A DNA stretch of 64,000 nucleotides. Origin: Sulfurirhabdus autotrophica. Its GTDB lineage: Bacteria > Pseudomonadota > Gammaproteobacteria > Burkholderiales > SMCO01. The translations under genes and the position numbers were made by a program. How positions within the stretch are numbered: position 1 is the stretch's first letter; every line of letters begins with the position of its first letter. Under the pieces are notes generated by a model. The model had not been told where the DNA came from. It searched no databases and saw only the letters and a list, made by a program, of their open reading frames with translations. This document shows, one piece after another, positions 53,236 to 63,273 of this stretch. The stretch is taken from NCBI RefSeq assembly GCF_004346685.1, contig NZ_SMCO01000001.1:806001-870000 (forward strand), read 5' to 3'.

Positions 53236-54471
53236 ATGATAAAACGTTTCAAAAAAACCATTCAGTATGGCGTACTGGCGGCACTGACCTTTGCCACTCC
53301 TTCCGCCATTCCGATGGGCGGCCCTGTACCGAGACACTTCCAGCCCATCAATAATGTGCCGCAAGCACCCTTATCATTAGAGTCCATGCTGGTTCAAAGC
53401 CTGCTCGACATCCAGCGCAACCAGCTGGGTGCTGCGCTGAGCAATATTGAAGCATTACTTAAAATCAACCCCAACTTTCGTCTGGCCCAACTCATCAAGG
53501 GCGATTTACTCATGGCCCGGGCACAACCCATTAGTAATATCGGAAGCGCCACGGATGCCCCTCAGCAAAGCATCACAGATTTTCGTGATGAAGCCAGAGC
53601 ACGCCTCCAGCGTTACGTGCAGCAGCCACCGACACATTTAGTACCTAGCAATCTGTTGCAGCTCCAGACAAAACAAAAATACGCGATAGTAGTAGACATC
53701 AGTAAATCTCGACTCTACCTGTTTGGAAATACTGACGGAAAATTACAATACGATTCTGACTACTACATCACTGTTGGTAAAAACGGCGGTGACAAAACCA
53801 AAGAAGGCGATTTACGCACACCAACTGGTGTCTACTTTGTAACGGCCAACCTGCCTAAAGGAAAGCTTACCGATTTCTATGGTACAGGTGCATTTCCGAT
53901 CAGCTACCCCAACGAATGGGACAAGAAAATGGGACGAAATGGCCACGGCATCTGGCTACATGGTACTCCTGGCGATACTTATAGCCGCCCCCCCCGTGCC
54001 AGCAGTGGCTGTGTCGTCCTGACCAACCAGGATCTGGATTCCCTTGCTAAAAAGATCCAGGTCGGATTAACACCAGTAGTGATCACAGAAAAAATTGAGT
54101 GGGTAGACCAGAATCGATCCAATGCACAGCGCATTGCACTTAACCAGCAAATTGATAATTGGCGTCACGATTGGGAAAGTCGCGACACAAACCGCTATAT
54201 CCAGAATTATTCAAAAAACTTCCATGCCGACGGCCAGAAGCTACCCGAGTGGGAAGATCAGAAACGACAGGTAAATGCCAGTAAATCATGGATTAAAGTT
54301 AATTTGTCCAACGTTAGCATCTTCCGTTATCCTGAAATTGACAACATGGCCGTAGTGACTTTTGATCAGGATTATCAGAGCAATAACTTGAGTAATCAGA
54401 TGCGGAAACGACAGTACTGGAAACTTGAAAACAACCAGTGGAAAATCGTTTACGAAGGGGCCGTGAGCTAA
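53236..54471 (+). CDS. L,D-transpeptidase (YkuD) with C-terminal NTF2-like domain
   Basis: 411 residues, exported (hydrophobic start about 8-25). YkuD domain about 146-285 with catalytic HG at 242-243 and SSGCVVL (C259). A C-terminal NTF2-like domain (about 300-411), as in the Csd6 type of wall enzymes, begins LNQQIDNWRHDWESRD. Should crosslink peptidoglycan, attach proteins to it or trim stem peptides; which one is not readable. Cotranscribed with the TPR gene. Confidence 0.88.
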   Translation: MIKRFKKTIQYGVLAALTFATPSAIPMGGPVPRHFQPINNVPQAPLSLESMLVQSLLDIQRNQLGAALSNIEALLKINPNFRLAQLIKGDLLMARAQPISNIGSATDAPQQSITDFRDEARARLQRYVQQPPTHLVPSNLLQLQTKQKYAIVVDISKSRLYLFGNTDGKLQYDSDYYITVGKNGGDKTKEGDLRTPTGVYFVTANLPKGKLTDFYGTGAFPISYPNEWDKKMGRNGHGIWLHGTPGDTYSRPPRASSGCVVLTNQDLDSLAKKIQVGLTPVVITEKIEWVDQNRSNAQRIALNQQIDNWRHDWESRDTNRYIQNYSKNFHADGQKLPEWEDQKRQVNASKSWIKVNLSNVSIFRYPEIDNMAVVTFDQDYQSNNLSNQMRKRQYWKLENNQWKIVYEGAVS

Positions 54472-54494
54472 AAAACATGATCATGGAGAACCAA

Positions 54495-55127
54495 ATGAAA
54501 TTCCTGCTTATCCTTATTAGCATGGCTATCTGCTTTAATGCTCAGGCCGGTTACCCACAGGTAGAATTAAAGACCAGTCGTGGTGACATACTACTCGAAC
54601 TTTATCCGGACAAAGCCCCAAAAACCGTTGAAAACTTCATCAATTATGTAAAAAGCGGTTTTTACAAAGGCACCGTATTTCATCGGGTCGTTGATCGCTT
54701 TGTAATTCAAGGGGGGGGCTTCACACCCGATTTGCATGCTAAACCCACATTAGCATCTATTCCCAATGAAGCAACCAATGGTCTGAAAAACGAACCCGGC
54801 ACCTTGGCCATGGCGCGCACTAATGATCCCGATTCAGCCACATCCCAGTTCTTCATCAATGTAGAACGCAACCTGTTCCTGAACCACTACAAAAAAGAAC
54901 CCAATTATTATGGCTATGCTGTGTTCGGGAAAGTCATTAAAGGGATGGACATTGTTCAAAACATTTCCTCGTCCCCGACATCAGCTTCCGGTCAATTCGC
55001 TTCTGACGTTCCGGTTCAGCCCATTGTGATCGAAGACGTCACATTGGTGACCGAAAAAATAGCGGAGCAACCCGTAAAAAAGCAAACTATCAGTAACTCA
55101 AAAAAGAAAAGGAAAGCACATGGTTAA
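54495..55127 (+). CDS. ppiA: Periplasmic peptidyl-prolyl isomerase (cyclophilin)
   Basis: 210 residues. Signal peptide 1-17 (ends AQA), then a cyclophilin domain: [16 protein letters not shown], then [11 protein letters not shown] basic tail ([16 protein letters not shown]) is unusual for an exported protein. The start at ATG 54495 is backed by GGAG six bases upstream; the frame extends earlier, overlapping the L,D-transpeptidase gene. It overlaps ppiB by eight bases. Confidence 0.92.
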   Translation: MKFLLILISMAICFNAQAGYPQVELKTSRGDILLELYPDKAPKTVENFINYVKSGFYKGTVFHRVVDRFVIQGGGFTPDLHAKPTLASIPNEATNGLKNEPGTLAMARTNDPDSATSQFFINVERNLFLNHYKKEPNYYGYAVFGKVIKGMDIVQNISSSPTSASGQFASDVPVQPIVIEDVTLVTEKIAEQPVKKQTISNSKKKRKAHG

Positions 55128-55611
55128 GATTCACACCAATATGGGTAGCATCACTCTGGAACTAAACGCAGAAAAAGCCCCTGTTACAGTTGAAAACTTT
55201 TTACAGTACGTCAATGACGGCTTTTTTAATGGCACTATTTTTCATCGAGTGATTAATGGATTCATGGTTCAAGGTGGCGGATTTGATGCCGACATGACCC
55301 AAAAAGCCACCCGCGCTCAAATCAAAAATGAAGCTGACAACGGCCTGAAAAATGACAAATACACCGTTGCCATGGCTCGCACACCAGACCCGCATTCTGC
55401 CAGCTCACAGTTTTTTATCAACGGTGCAGACAATGGCTTTCTAAACTATACCGCAGCCAATTCTCAAGGCTGGGGCTATTGTGTGTTTGGCAAAGTGACT
55501 GAAGGTATGGAGGTTGTGGACCAGATTCTGAAAGTCAAAACTGGTAACAAAGCCGGACATCAGGACGTTCCGGTAGAAAGCGTGATTATCGAAAGCGCCG
55601 AAGTCTGCTAA
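55120..55611 (+). CDS. ppiB: Cytoplasmic peptidyl-prolyl isomerase (cyclophilin)
   Basis: 163 residues, no signal peptide. Catalytic core: [16 protein letters not shown], then [13 protein letters not shown], then [18 protein letters not shown]. It starts at ATG 55120 inside the end of ppiA with AAAGG upstream. Confidence 0.95.
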   Translation: MVKIHTNMGSITLELNAEKAPVTVENFLQYVNDGFFNGTIFHRVINGFMVQGGGFDADMTQKATRAQIKNEADNGLKNDKYTVAMARTPDPHSASSQFFINGADNGFLNYTAANSQGWGYCVFGKVTEGMEVVDQILKVKTGNKAGHQDVPVESVIIESAEVC

Positions 55612-55617
55612 TTTCAA

Positions 55618-55653
55618 TTTATCGCCGGGAAAATTTATTTTCTCGGCGATAAA
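55618..55653 (+). terminator. Hairpin after ppiB
   Basis: TTTATCGCCG pairs with CGGCGATAAA around an AT-rich loop that pairs further (GAAAA/TTTTC). There is no long U-tract on the plus strand, so it may be a partial terminator before lpxH. Confidence 0.5.
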
Positions 55654-55712
55654 ACCGAAACACACTATCCTAACCCTTCTGCTTTCCGTCTCTGGTCTCT
55701 TCTGAATTCCTG

Positions 55713-56435
55713 ATGCCACATACCTTATTCATTTCAGACACACATCTCTGCATCTCCCGGCAGCACACGAACACTTTATTTTTTGATTTTTTAAGAAACA
55801 CAGCCACCAAAGCGGAATCGCTATATGTACTGGGTGATTTGTTCGAATACTGGCCTGGCGATGATGATATTGATGAGCCATTACATACAGAAGTAGCTTC
55901 AGCATTTTCCCAACTTAAAGACAGAGGTGTTGCACTTTTCCTTATGCATGGCAACAGGGACTTTCTGGTTGGTGAAAAATTCTGTAAAGCTGCGGGCATG
56001 ACACTGCTAAAGGATCCCTATTTATTCGATTTACACGGCACTTCCACCCTGCTCATGCACGGCGACACTTTGTGTACTGACGACATTGCTTATATTGCTT
56101 TCCGCGACCAGGTCAGGAATCCAGCCTGGCAAGCAGCCTTCCTTGCCAAACCGCTTGCTGAACGCAAAATGATTATTGAAGGTTTACGCGAGTCCAGCAA
56201 ACAAGCTCAAACACAAAAATCAACAGAAATCATGGATGTCACCAACGAAGCGGTTCAAAATACCTTACGGATTTACAACTATCCCCGCTTAATCCATGGC
56301 CACACACACCGCCCTGCAAAACATGCTGAAACGGTTGATGGGAAAATCTGTGAGCGCTGGGTTTTACCCGACTGGTATGAACATGGCGGATATTTGCGCT
56401 GCGATAGTAGCGGTTGCGAAATGATTCATATCTGA
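55713..56435 (+). CDS. lpxH: UDP-2,3-diacylglucosamine hydrolase
   Basis: Calcineurin-like enzyme of lipid A synthesis, 240 residues. Metal ligands in order: D9/H11 (ISDTHL), D in LGDLFEYW, N in MHGNRDFL, H in MHGDTL, and HGHTHRP. No strong ribosome site before ATG 55713. Confidence 0.97.
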   Translation: MPHTLFISDTHLCISRQHTNTLFFDFLRNTATKAESLYVLGDLFEYWPGDDDIDEPLHTEVASAFSQLKDRGVALFLMHGNRDFLVGEKFCKAAGMTLLKDPYLFDLHGTSTLLMHGDTLCTDDIAYIAFRDQVRNPAWQAAFLAKPLAERKMIIEGLRESSKQAQTQKSTEIMDVTNEAVQNTLRIYNYPRLIHGHTHRPAKHAETVDGKICERWVLPDWYEHGGYLRCDSSGCEMIHI

Positions 56436-56570
56436 TTTAACGCTGCCTACAACACTGATAACGTAACTCACGTAAATACCTGTCTCAAGCTATTCACATA
56501 ATGCTTAACCAACATAACTCCAGCGAACTGTCGTAAAATACACTTTTTTCTCCTGATATAAAGCTCTAAG

Positions 56571-57962
56571 ATGATTCGAACACGCTTTGCCCCAAGCCCA
56601 ACCGGCTACCTGCATATTGGCGGCGCACGCACCGCTCTCTTCTCATGGGCATTTGCTCGCAAACATGGTGGAACATTTGTTCTGCGCATTGAAGATACGG
56701 ATCTGGAGCGTTCAACGCCTGAATCAGTCAAAGCCATCCTGGACAGTATGGAATGGCTGAAACTGGGTTACGATGAAGGCCCTTTTTATCAGATGCAGCG
56801 AATGGACCGCTATAACCAGGTTATTCAACATCTACTGGATGAAGGCAAGGCTTACCATTGTTATGCCAGTATTGAAGAACTGGATAAAATGCGGGAGGCA
56901 CAACGTGCTGCAGGACTAAAACCTCGCTATGACGGGCGTTGGCGCGACTCTACCGCCACCCCGCCGGTGGATGTAAAGCCGGTTATTCGCTTCAAAAATC
57001 CGATTGATGGTGAAGTGATCATCGATGATCTGGTCAAGGGAACCGTGATTGTTCAAAACACTGAACTAGATGACCTGATTATTGCCCGTGCAGATGGCAC
57101 GCCTACCTACAATTTTTGTGTTGTGGTAGATGATTGGGATATGGAAATCAACCACGTTATTCGCGGCGACGACCACCTTAACAATACTCCTAGACAGATC
57201 AATATACTAAAGGCGCTTGGCGCCCCAATACCAAAATATGCCCATGTACCCATGATACTGGGACATGATGGCGAACGACTTTCAAAGCGTCACGGCGCAG
57301 TCAGCGTTATGCAATATTTTGAAGATGGTTACTTGCCTGAAGCATTGCTGAACTATCTGGCTCGCCTGGGTTGGTCTCATGGTGATGAGGAAATCTTTTC
57401 CCTTTCACAGCTTGTTGAATGGTTTGATCTTAAAGATATCAGCAAATCCCCAGCCAAATTCAACCCGGAAAAGCTCACGTGGGTAAACCAGCAATACATC
57501 AAAGCCACAGATAACCCCCGTTTGGTAGAACTAACAAAACCATTCATGGAAGTGGATTGCTGCAATCCAGCCCATGGACCTGATCCAGAAAAAGTGATCG
57601 GTTTACTGAAAGATCGGGTCAATACACTCAAAGAGCTTGCAGATGCAGCTGTCTACTTTTACCGTGTACTGGAACCCCATGAAGATCTGAAGCTTCAGCA
57701 CCTGACTGCCGAAGTAAAACCAGCCTTAAGTGATTTTGCAACAAAACTGGAATCCATTGAATGGAAGCAAGAAGCAATCAATGCACTGCTAAAAGAAACC
57801 GTCGGTGCACATGGGCTAAAATTCCCCAAGATCGCTATGCCCCTGCGCATCATGATCACGGGAGAAACCCAGACCCCCTCCATTGATGCCATTATTGAAC
57901 TGCTTGGCCGGGAAGAATCACTACGCAGAGTACAAAATCACCTCCAAAATTACCCTGTGTAA
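56571..57962 (+). CDS. gltX: Glutamyl-tRNA synthetase
   Basis: 463 residues, class I. HIGH-type segment [23 protein letters not shown]-type [14 protein letters not shown]-terminal anticodon domain. Immediately followed by tRNA-Ala and tRNA-Glu genes. Confidence 0.98.
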   Translation: MIRTRFAPSPTGYLHIGGARTALFSWAFARKHGGTFVLRIEDTDLERSTPESVKAILDSMEWLKLGYDEGPFYQMQRMDRYNQVIQHLLDEGKAYHCYASIEELDKMREAQRAAGLKPRYDGRWRDSTATPPVDVKPVIRFKNPIDGEVIIDDLVKGTVIVQNTELDDLIIARADGTPTYNFCVVVDDWDMEINHVIRGDDHLNNTPRQINILKALGAPIPKYAHVPMILGHDGERLSKRHGAVSVMQYFEDGYLPEALLNYLARLGWSHGDEEIFSLSQLVEWFDLKDISKSPAKFNPEKLTWVNQQYIKATDNPRLVELTKPFMEVDCCNPAHGPDPEKVIGLLKDRVNTLKELADAAVYFYRVLEPHEDLKLQHLTAEVKPALSDFATKLESIEWKQEAINALLKETVGAHGLKFPKIAMPLRIMITGETQTPSIDAIIELLGREESLRRVQNHLQNYPV

Positions 57963-57991
57963 AATAAAGTGAAAATTATCCTTGGAGAATC

Positions 57992-58020
57992 TTTACAAGC
58001 GCATACTTGATACGTATAAT
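57992..58020 (+). promoter_or_regulatory. Strong promoter of tRNA-Ala
   Basis: TTTACA (57992-57997), 17-base spacer, TATAAT (58015-58020). The tRNA begins 13 bases later, so the leader is very short. Confidence 0.8.
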
Positions 58021-58032
58021 TCACAACCTTTC

Positions 58033-58108
<76 letters not shown>

Positions 58109-58157
58109 AAAGCAGGTACTTCAGAACGACCTTGGTTGAACTGGAGAAAAAGGAAAA

Positions 58158-58346
58158 ATGCACCGTATCGGAGTAATCACCGTATGGCTTGGAATAATTA
58201 GCAGCATAATCGGTTTGATAGTCGGTTTTGCCAGTTTTTCCAGTGGTGACGAAGACACAATCGGTTTTTGGTTGAGTCTGGTTCCGGTAGGTTTTGCGCT
58301 TTTGCTACTAGGTACTGTAATGACACAAATGTCATCGAAAAGGTGA
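58158..58346 (+). CDS. Small two-helix membrane protein between tRNA genes
   Basis: 62 residues, two hydrophobic segments (about 4-27 and 38-57) around the acidic loop SSGDEDTIG. AAGGA precedes ATG 58158, so translation is plausible. No family recognised; may be lineage-specific. Confidence 0.6.
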   Translation: MHRIGVITVWLGIISSIIGLIVGFASFSSGDEDTIGFWLSLVPVGFALLLLGTVMTQMSSKR

Positions 58347-58354
58347 TAAAATCA

Positions 58355-58383
58355 TTGCAGAAATAGTTCAAAACGTATACAAT
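58355..58383 (+). promoter_or_regulatory. Promoter of tRNA-Glu
   Basis: TTGCAG (58355-58360), 17-base spacer, TACAAT (58378-58383); the tRNA starts 13 bases later, the same spacing as at tRNA-Ala. Confidence 0.65.
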
Positions 58384-58395
58384 GCTTGAGTTTTG

Positions 58396-58471
58396 GTCCC
58401 CATCGTCTAGAGGCCTAGGACATCGCCCTTTCACGGCGGTAACACGAGTTCGAATCTCGTTGGGGACGCCA
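58396..58471 (+). tRNA. tRNA-Glu (anticodon TTC)
   Basis: 76 bases with encoded CCA. Acceptor GTCCCCA/TGGGGAC, anticodon loop CTTTCAC giving TTC, T-arm AGTTCGAATCT. Confidence 0.97.
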
Positions 58472-58478
58472 TATTGAG

Positions 58479-58516
58479 AAAGGGCTTGGAGAAATCCAAG
58501 CCCTTCTGTTTTTTCA
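58479..58516 (+). terminator. Rho-independent terminator after tRNA-Glu
   Basis: AAAGGGCTTGG-AGAAAT-CCAAGCCCTT then CTGTTTTTT: a long perfect stem with a U-tract. Confidence 0.93.
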
Positions 58517-58637
58517 GTGCCATTCATGTCACGCTATTTTTTGAAACTCAGGTTACAAAATTAGCGATCTGAGCGATCAGAGACAGACTAACAACTCGCC
58601 AATCTTCACCAGATTGGCAAAATATGAGAGGCCATCA

Positions 58638-58898
58638 ATGCAGATTTTTGTAGGCAATCTAGCACCAGAAGTAACCGAAGAAGAATTACAAGCTGCGTTC
58701 GAAGCTTTTGGCCAGGTAAAGACTGTGCAGATTGCAAGAGATCTGTTTAGCGGCGTATCAAAAGGCTTCGGTTTTGTAGAGATGCCCGGCAAGGCGCACT
58801 CTGCAGCGGCGATTATGGGACTGAATGGGAAAGATCTCAAAGGAAGCCCTTTGAAAGTAAATGAGTCACGCCCTAAAACATTTGGACGTCGTCGATAG
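58638..58898 (+). CDS. RRM-domain RNA-binding protein
   Basis: 86 residues, one RNA-recognition motif: RNP2 IFVGNL (3-8), RNP1 KGFGFVEM (42-49), basic tail RPKTFGRRR. Such small proteins are often cold-induced in bacteria. The start at ATG 58638 has GAGAGG upstream; the frame extends eight codons earlier without need. The leader from the terminator to the ATG is about 120 bases. Confidence 0.92.
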   Translation: MQIFVGNLAPEVTEEELQAAFEAFGQVKTVQIARDLFSGVSKGFGFVEMPGKAHSAAAIMGLNGKDLKGSPLKVNESRPKTFGRRR

Positions 58899-58975
58899 TA
58901 TAATTAACACAGACCAAATTTTCGGCAGTTTCATCCGAAATTTCCATTTAAAATCTGGTCTGGTTATCCCTCTTT

Positions 58976-59060
58976 GCGGATATGGTGGAATTGGTAGACA
59001 CGCTGTCTTGAGGGGGCAGTGCCGCAAGGCGTGTGAGTTCGAGTCTCACTATCCGCACCA
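58976..59060 (+). tRNA. tRNA-Leu (anticodon GAG), second gene
   Basis: 85-base class II tRNA with encoded CCA. Acceptor GCGGATA/TATCCGC, anticodon stem CTGTC/GGCAG with loop TTGAGGG (GAG), long variable arm TGCCGCAAGGCGT. Same anticodon as the tRNA at 11.7 kb but different acceptor stem and variable arm. Confidence 0.95.
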
Positions 59061-59062
59061 GT

Positions 59063-59092
59063 TAAAAAATCCATAATTCATCTTCATTATGG
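59063..59092 (-). terminator. Terminator after the amylase gene
   Basis: On the minus strand: CCATAAT, 8-base loop, ATTATGG, then ATTTTTT. Directly after the amylase stop; it may also serve tRNA-Leu from the other side. Confidence 0.8.
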
Positions 59093-59093
59093 G

Positions 59094-60803
59094 CTATTCA
59101 CATTTCAGTATCGCCATGCCGTGTGCCGGCAACATCACTTGAACATAGGCCCGATTATTCATTTCCTGAATCTTTACTTTGCCTCCATGCATCATATCCC
59201 CCATCATCCGCCCCTTACCGCTTAGCTTAACATCCACCGTTATATAGTCCGAACGAGGAACATTATCTAAATTCAAGCACACTAAAACCTCTTCCGTATC
59301 CAGAATCCGTGAGTAAGCCAATGTGCAATGCCCATCCATAGGCTGCGCAAAATCCAGCCCATTTTCTGAAATTTCTCTGAAATATTGCCGGCCATAGCGC
59401 AATGCAGGTTCTTTACTACGAATTCTGGCAATAATACGAATCGCTTTATAAATGGGATGATCAGGATTAAAGAAATGTCCTCCAGTAGTATTAAATGCCC
59501 CCCAGGAACCACCAAACATGCATTCCCTGACATAACTGTCATCTGATCCAGCACCATCAAAACCTTGCTCTGTTCCATAATAAATACAAGGCACCCCCTG
59601 ACTGGTGAGCAAATATCCAATAGCGAGGACCGCTTGCCGCTGGTACGGATTATTGTACATAAAGCGACGGTAAGGTCTGGCCATCTGATCATGGTTATCT
59701 ACAAAGGTCACGAAATAACGCCCAGCTTCACCATGATCAGCATACAAATCATAAAACTCTTCGTAGCGATTTCGTAAAAATGCAGGACTGGCGAACCCTT
59801 TTATGACATCTTCAAGCAAAAAGTACAAAGGAAAATCCAGTGCTGCATCCAGGGCAGGGAAGCGTTCGTTGGTCCCTTCTATACGACTATTTCTGCCAAT
59901 GTATTTTTGAATCGTTGCATCATCCGCAACAATTTCGCCATATAAAAAGAAGTTATATTTACCAATACGCTTCGCATATTCGCGCATTGCGTTACAAAAT
60001 ATTGCGGTTGCCGAACTTTCCATATGCTTGACTGTGTCAATCCGGAATCCGTCAATATCTGCAGTAGCAATCCAGTATTTATAGATTTTAATCAACGTAT
60101 CCAGAACCGTAGGGCGTGGAAGGTCCAGTTCCTTTAGACTTAAAAAATCTCCATCCCTCGCCTCAACCGGATCATTCCAGTCACGAATCTGCCCCCGACG
60201 TTTGAAAGCGTCGGGGGTTTGCAATTCCACCGGCCAAATTGCATCATCATCCTGAAATTCGGGTATTGGATTCGCTTCACGCCAGCCACCAAAGGGAAAG
60301 GTCTGATCTTCATAAAAGTAATAGGGATTATCATCCGGATATTGCCAGACGTCACCGGTATGATTGAGCACCACATCCAGAATGACATACATTTCCCTCG
60401 AATGTGCCTCTGCTGTTAATTCCTGCAGGTCTTGCAATGTGCCGAAACGAGGGTCCACGTGCATAAAATCCTGAATACCATACCCATGGTAGGTGTCAGA
60501 CAGATCAGGCCTGTTTTTAAGGATAGGGCTTAACCAGATAGTTGTGCAGCCCAACCCTTTTATGTAGTCCAGTCGACGGGTAATTCCTTTTAAATTACCG
60601 CCCTGGAAGCGATGGCCCTTTTCAGGATCTCGCCCAGTTGGCGTAATGCCTGGTTTAAACGGCTGCAAACCGGCAACATTGTTGTCAAAACGGTCTACCA
60701 ACAAAAAATAAATAAATTGATCACGCCAATCCCTGGGGGAAGGGTGCAGGTGAGAAACAGGACGAAAATCAAGCCCCGAAACCGAATGAAGTGCTGTAGC
60801 CAT
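59094..60803 (-). CDS. Alpha-amylase family glycoside hydrolase (GH13)
   Basis: 569 residues, no signal peptide, so cytoplasmic. GH13 regions in order: DVVLNH (143-148), GFRIDTVKH with nucleophile D256, YGEIV with acid/base E290, and FVDNHD with D372. A C-terminal beta domain follows. Substrate (maltodextrin, trehalose, glycogen) is not readable. AAGGAGG six bases before ATG 60803 is a very strong ribosome site. An OprB porin lies upstream on the same strand. Confidence 0.93.
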   Translation of the reverse strand: MATALHSVSGLDFRPVSHLHPSPRDWRDQFIYFLLVDRFDNNVAGLQPFKPGITPTGRDPEKGHRFQGGNLKGITRRLDYIKGLGCTTIWLSPILKNRPDLSDTYHGYGIQDFMHVDPRFGTLQDLQELTAEAHSREMYVILDVVLNHTGDVWQYPDDNPYYFYEDQTFPFGGWREANPIPEFQDDDAIWPVELQTPDAFKRRGQIRDWNDPVEARDGDFLSLKELDLPRPTVLDTLIKIYKYWIATADIDGFRIDTVKHMESSATAIFCNAMREYAKRIGKYNFFLYGEIVADDATIQKYIGRNSRIEGTNERFPALDAALDFPLYFLLEDVIKGFASPAFLRNRYEEFYDLYADHGEAGRYFVTFVDNHDQMARPYRRFMYNNPYQRQAVLAIGYLLTSQGVPCIYYGTEQGFDGAGSDDSYVRECMFGGSWGAFNTTGGHFFNPDHPIYKAIRIIARIRSKEPALRYGRQYFREISENGLDFAQPMDGHCTLAYSRILDTEEVLVCLNLDNVPRSDYITVDVKLSGKGRMMGDMMHGGKVKIQEMNNRAYVQVMLPAHGMAILKCE

Positions 60804-60928
60804 CACACGCCTCCTTGTCTAAGCAAGTAGCAACAGAAAGATGACTTTTATATTAGTTCAGATATTGGCAAAATGAAGCTGGGAGTGACGTAGAATTACG
60901 CAACAAACTGATTCAACAAATTTATTAT

Positions 60929-62194
60929 TTACACATCAAGCTGAAAACGCATACCAAGCCACCATGTTTTATTCTCTGCAGGATCGCTGCCATGATTCAG
61001 CAAATATTGTGCAAAAAGCTGAATAGCAAGCCATGGTGTTATTTTACTCCGGTAAGCCAACTCCAGTGAACGCTCACGATCAACAGAAATACCTGATGAC
61101 AGGCGGTATTTGATTGAATTAGTTTCCTGGGCATACGCAAGTCCCAATTGGTCACCCGGGCGCCCCGGAATGAAACCCTCCCACAACAACCCTGCGCCTA
61201 ATGCCTGTTCAAACTGGGTGGTATCTCCTTCTGTTCTACCCACCCTTAAAAAGCCTCGCAATCGTTTTTCACCTGCTTGCCATAGGGTGTGCTCGCCTAA
61301 AACATAAACACCATAACTATTTCGACGGATTGGATTACCGGCAGCATCTACATCCAGTAAATCATCAAATTTTGCTGTATAACGCCACGCACCAAATGCA
61401 AATTTCCCACTGGACTCTTTCCCCGATTCAGTCAGACAACCTATCTCAGATACAAAAAATGTGCCATCACCTTTGCTAAACTGGATATGAGTACCATGCT
61501 GGTTATCCGGGTCACCTGGAACACCATCCAGCAAAACTGCTTGTGCGTATGCACCGCCTGTGGATTCGTACTTCAATCGCAGACCAAGTGATGTAGTCGG
61601 AAAAATAGATGGGCCATTTTGTCCGGTACCAGCTAATTCAGCACCGATCCCAAAGGTAGGATGAATAAACAGCGCTGAAGATTTAGTGGCATAAAATTCC
61701 GAATTTAAATCGTACAACCCGGCCAAAACTGATATGCCACTTTCTCCAAAGGACTGCTGAATCCAGGCTTGATAGATTTTTGTGGTATTCCCGCCCCTTG
61801 GCGTTTCGATATTATCCAAGCCATGGGGCAAACGGTCGCTTTCAATGGCAGGCTTCTGACCGCGATTACTTAATACATGGAACATTGATGAAAAACCTTT
61901 AACGCCTGATTTTTCACCGTCGAAAGAAACAACCACATCGAGATTATCCAGCCAGAATGTATTGCCCCTCTCACGATTGCCATTTAATTTAACAATGTAA
62001 TCAATCTTATACGTAATATCCCAGTCAAACCCTTGATCGGACATAGCACTTCGAGCGCCACCCCACCCACCAGAAAGCCGGTCATTGTAGGCATTTGGCT
62101 CAGCATGCGCAGCTTCAATCACGGGCAATATTCCCATTGCCGTAAACACTGCAGCCATCATGCCATGATGAATTTTTCGTTGTACCAAAAGCAC
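60929..62194 (-). CDS. OprB-type carbohydrate-selective porin
   Basis: About 421 residues. Signal peptide ends near GILPVIEAAHA, then EPNAYNDRLSGGWGGARSAM, an OprB-like start of the mature protein. Repeated amphipathic strands follow and the end is a C-terminal barrel residue pattern (GMRFQLDV). Start choice is open: GTG 62194 or TTG 62188, both near GGGGAA; the frame to 62299 is too long for a signal peptide. Likely a sugar or other small-solute channel. Confidence 0.85.
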   Translation of the reverse strand: MLLVQRKIHHGMMAAVFTAMGILPVIEAAHAEPNAYNDRLSGGWGGARSAMSDQGFDWDITYKIDYIVKLNGNRERGNTFWLDNLDVVVSFDGEKSGVKGFSSMFHVLSNRGQKPAIESDRLPHGLDNIETPRGGNTTKIYQAWIQQSFGESGISVLAGLYDLNSEFYATKSSALFIHPTFGIGAELAGTGQNGPSIFPTTSLGLRLKYESTGGAYAQAVLLDGVPGDPDNQHGTHIQFSKGDGTFFVSEIGCLTESGKESSGKFAFGAWRYTAKFDDLLDVDAAGNPIRRNSYGVYVLGEHTLWQAGEKRLRGFLRVGRTEGDTTQFEQALGAGLLWEGFIPGRPGDQLGLAYAQETNSIKYRLSSGISVDRERSLELAYRSKITPWLAIQLFAQYLLNHGSDPAENKTWWLGMRFQLDV

Positions 62195-62330
62195 ATTCCC
62201 CACACAGTAAAATGAAATTATAACGAAAACACAAGCCACCCCTTTAACAATATTAATCGACACGAAAAATAGCCAACTTACTTGCCTCAGACTGTACAAT
62301 ATCCCTCTTTTTCCGTCTTGAGTTTTAACT

Positions 62331-63233
62331 ATGTGGTTTAAAAATCTTCAAACTTACCGTTTACCTGCTGGCTGGGAAATCACAGCGAATCAAATGGAAA
62401 CACAATTAGCTCGGCATGTTTTTCAGCGATGCGGCAGCATGGACATGCAAAGCCGAGGCTGGATTTCCCCCAGAAAAGATGAAAATCTCGTCTTTAGCCA
62501 GAATCAACAATTTCTGATCGCTATGGGTACAGAACAAAAACTCCTACCCTCTACTGTGGTCAACCAAATCGCAAATGAACGTATTGCTGAAATAGAAGAG
62601 CAGCAAGGCTACAAACTCGGCCGTAAACAATCCCGTGAGATCAAAGAAAATGTGACCGATGAACTGCTGCCTCGTGCCTTCAGTCGGCGCAGTACGACGT
62701 TTGTGTGGATTGACCCCGTCAATGGGTGGCTGATTGTAGACGCAGCAAATGCAGCAAAATCAGAAGAGGTTCAAAAATTATTATTTGATTCTTTAGACGA
62801 TTTGCCACTTTCACTTCTGAAAACCCAGCAGTCCCCCACTTCGGCCATGACAACCTGGCTGGCAACGGGTGAAGCCCCTGCCGGATTCACCATTGATCGT
62901 GACTGCGTGCTGCAAGCACCCAATGAAGAAAAAGCAACGGTTCGTTATTCACGCCACCCGCTCGATGTAGAGGAAATTCGCGCGCACCTTGCAGAAGGAA
63001 AAACCGCCACCAGACTTGCGCTTACTTGGAATGACCGAATTTCATTTGCGTTAAATGAACAACTGCAAGTGAAACAACTCAGTTTTCTGGATATCATCAA
63101 AGAAGAGGCAGAATCACAAGCCGAAACAGCTGAAGAACAATTTGCAGCCGATTTCGCTTTAATGACGGGTGAGCTTTCACCCTTACTGCATGATCTTGTG
63201 TCAGCCCTTGGTGGCGAACAGGAAAAAATATAG
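62331..63233 (+). CDS. rdgC: Recombination-associated protein RdgC
   Basis: Ring-shaped DNA-binding protein that restrains RecA. 300 residues: N-terminal MWFKNLQTYRL with the SMDMQSRGWISPR segment, and the central LPSTVVNQIANERIAEIEEQ. It starts at ATG 62331, divergent from the porin. Confidence 0.96.
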   Translation: MWFKNLQTYRLPAGWEITANQMETQLARHVFQRCGSMDMQSRGWISPRKDENLVFSQNQQFLIAMGTEQKLLPSTVVNQIANERIAEIEEQQGYKLGRKQSREIKENVTDELLPRAFSRRSTTFVWIDPVNGWLIVDAANAAKSEEVQKLLFDSLDDLPLSLLKTQQSPTSAMTTWLATGEAPAGFTIDRDCVLQAPNEEKATVRYSRHPLDVEEIRAHLAEGKTATRLALTWNDRISFALNEQLQVKQLSFLDIIKEEAESQAETAEEQFAADFALMTGELSPLLHDLVSALGGEQEKI

Positions 63234-63273
63234 CCTGCACAACATTTCATACAACGGCCTTCCTAGTGTTAAC

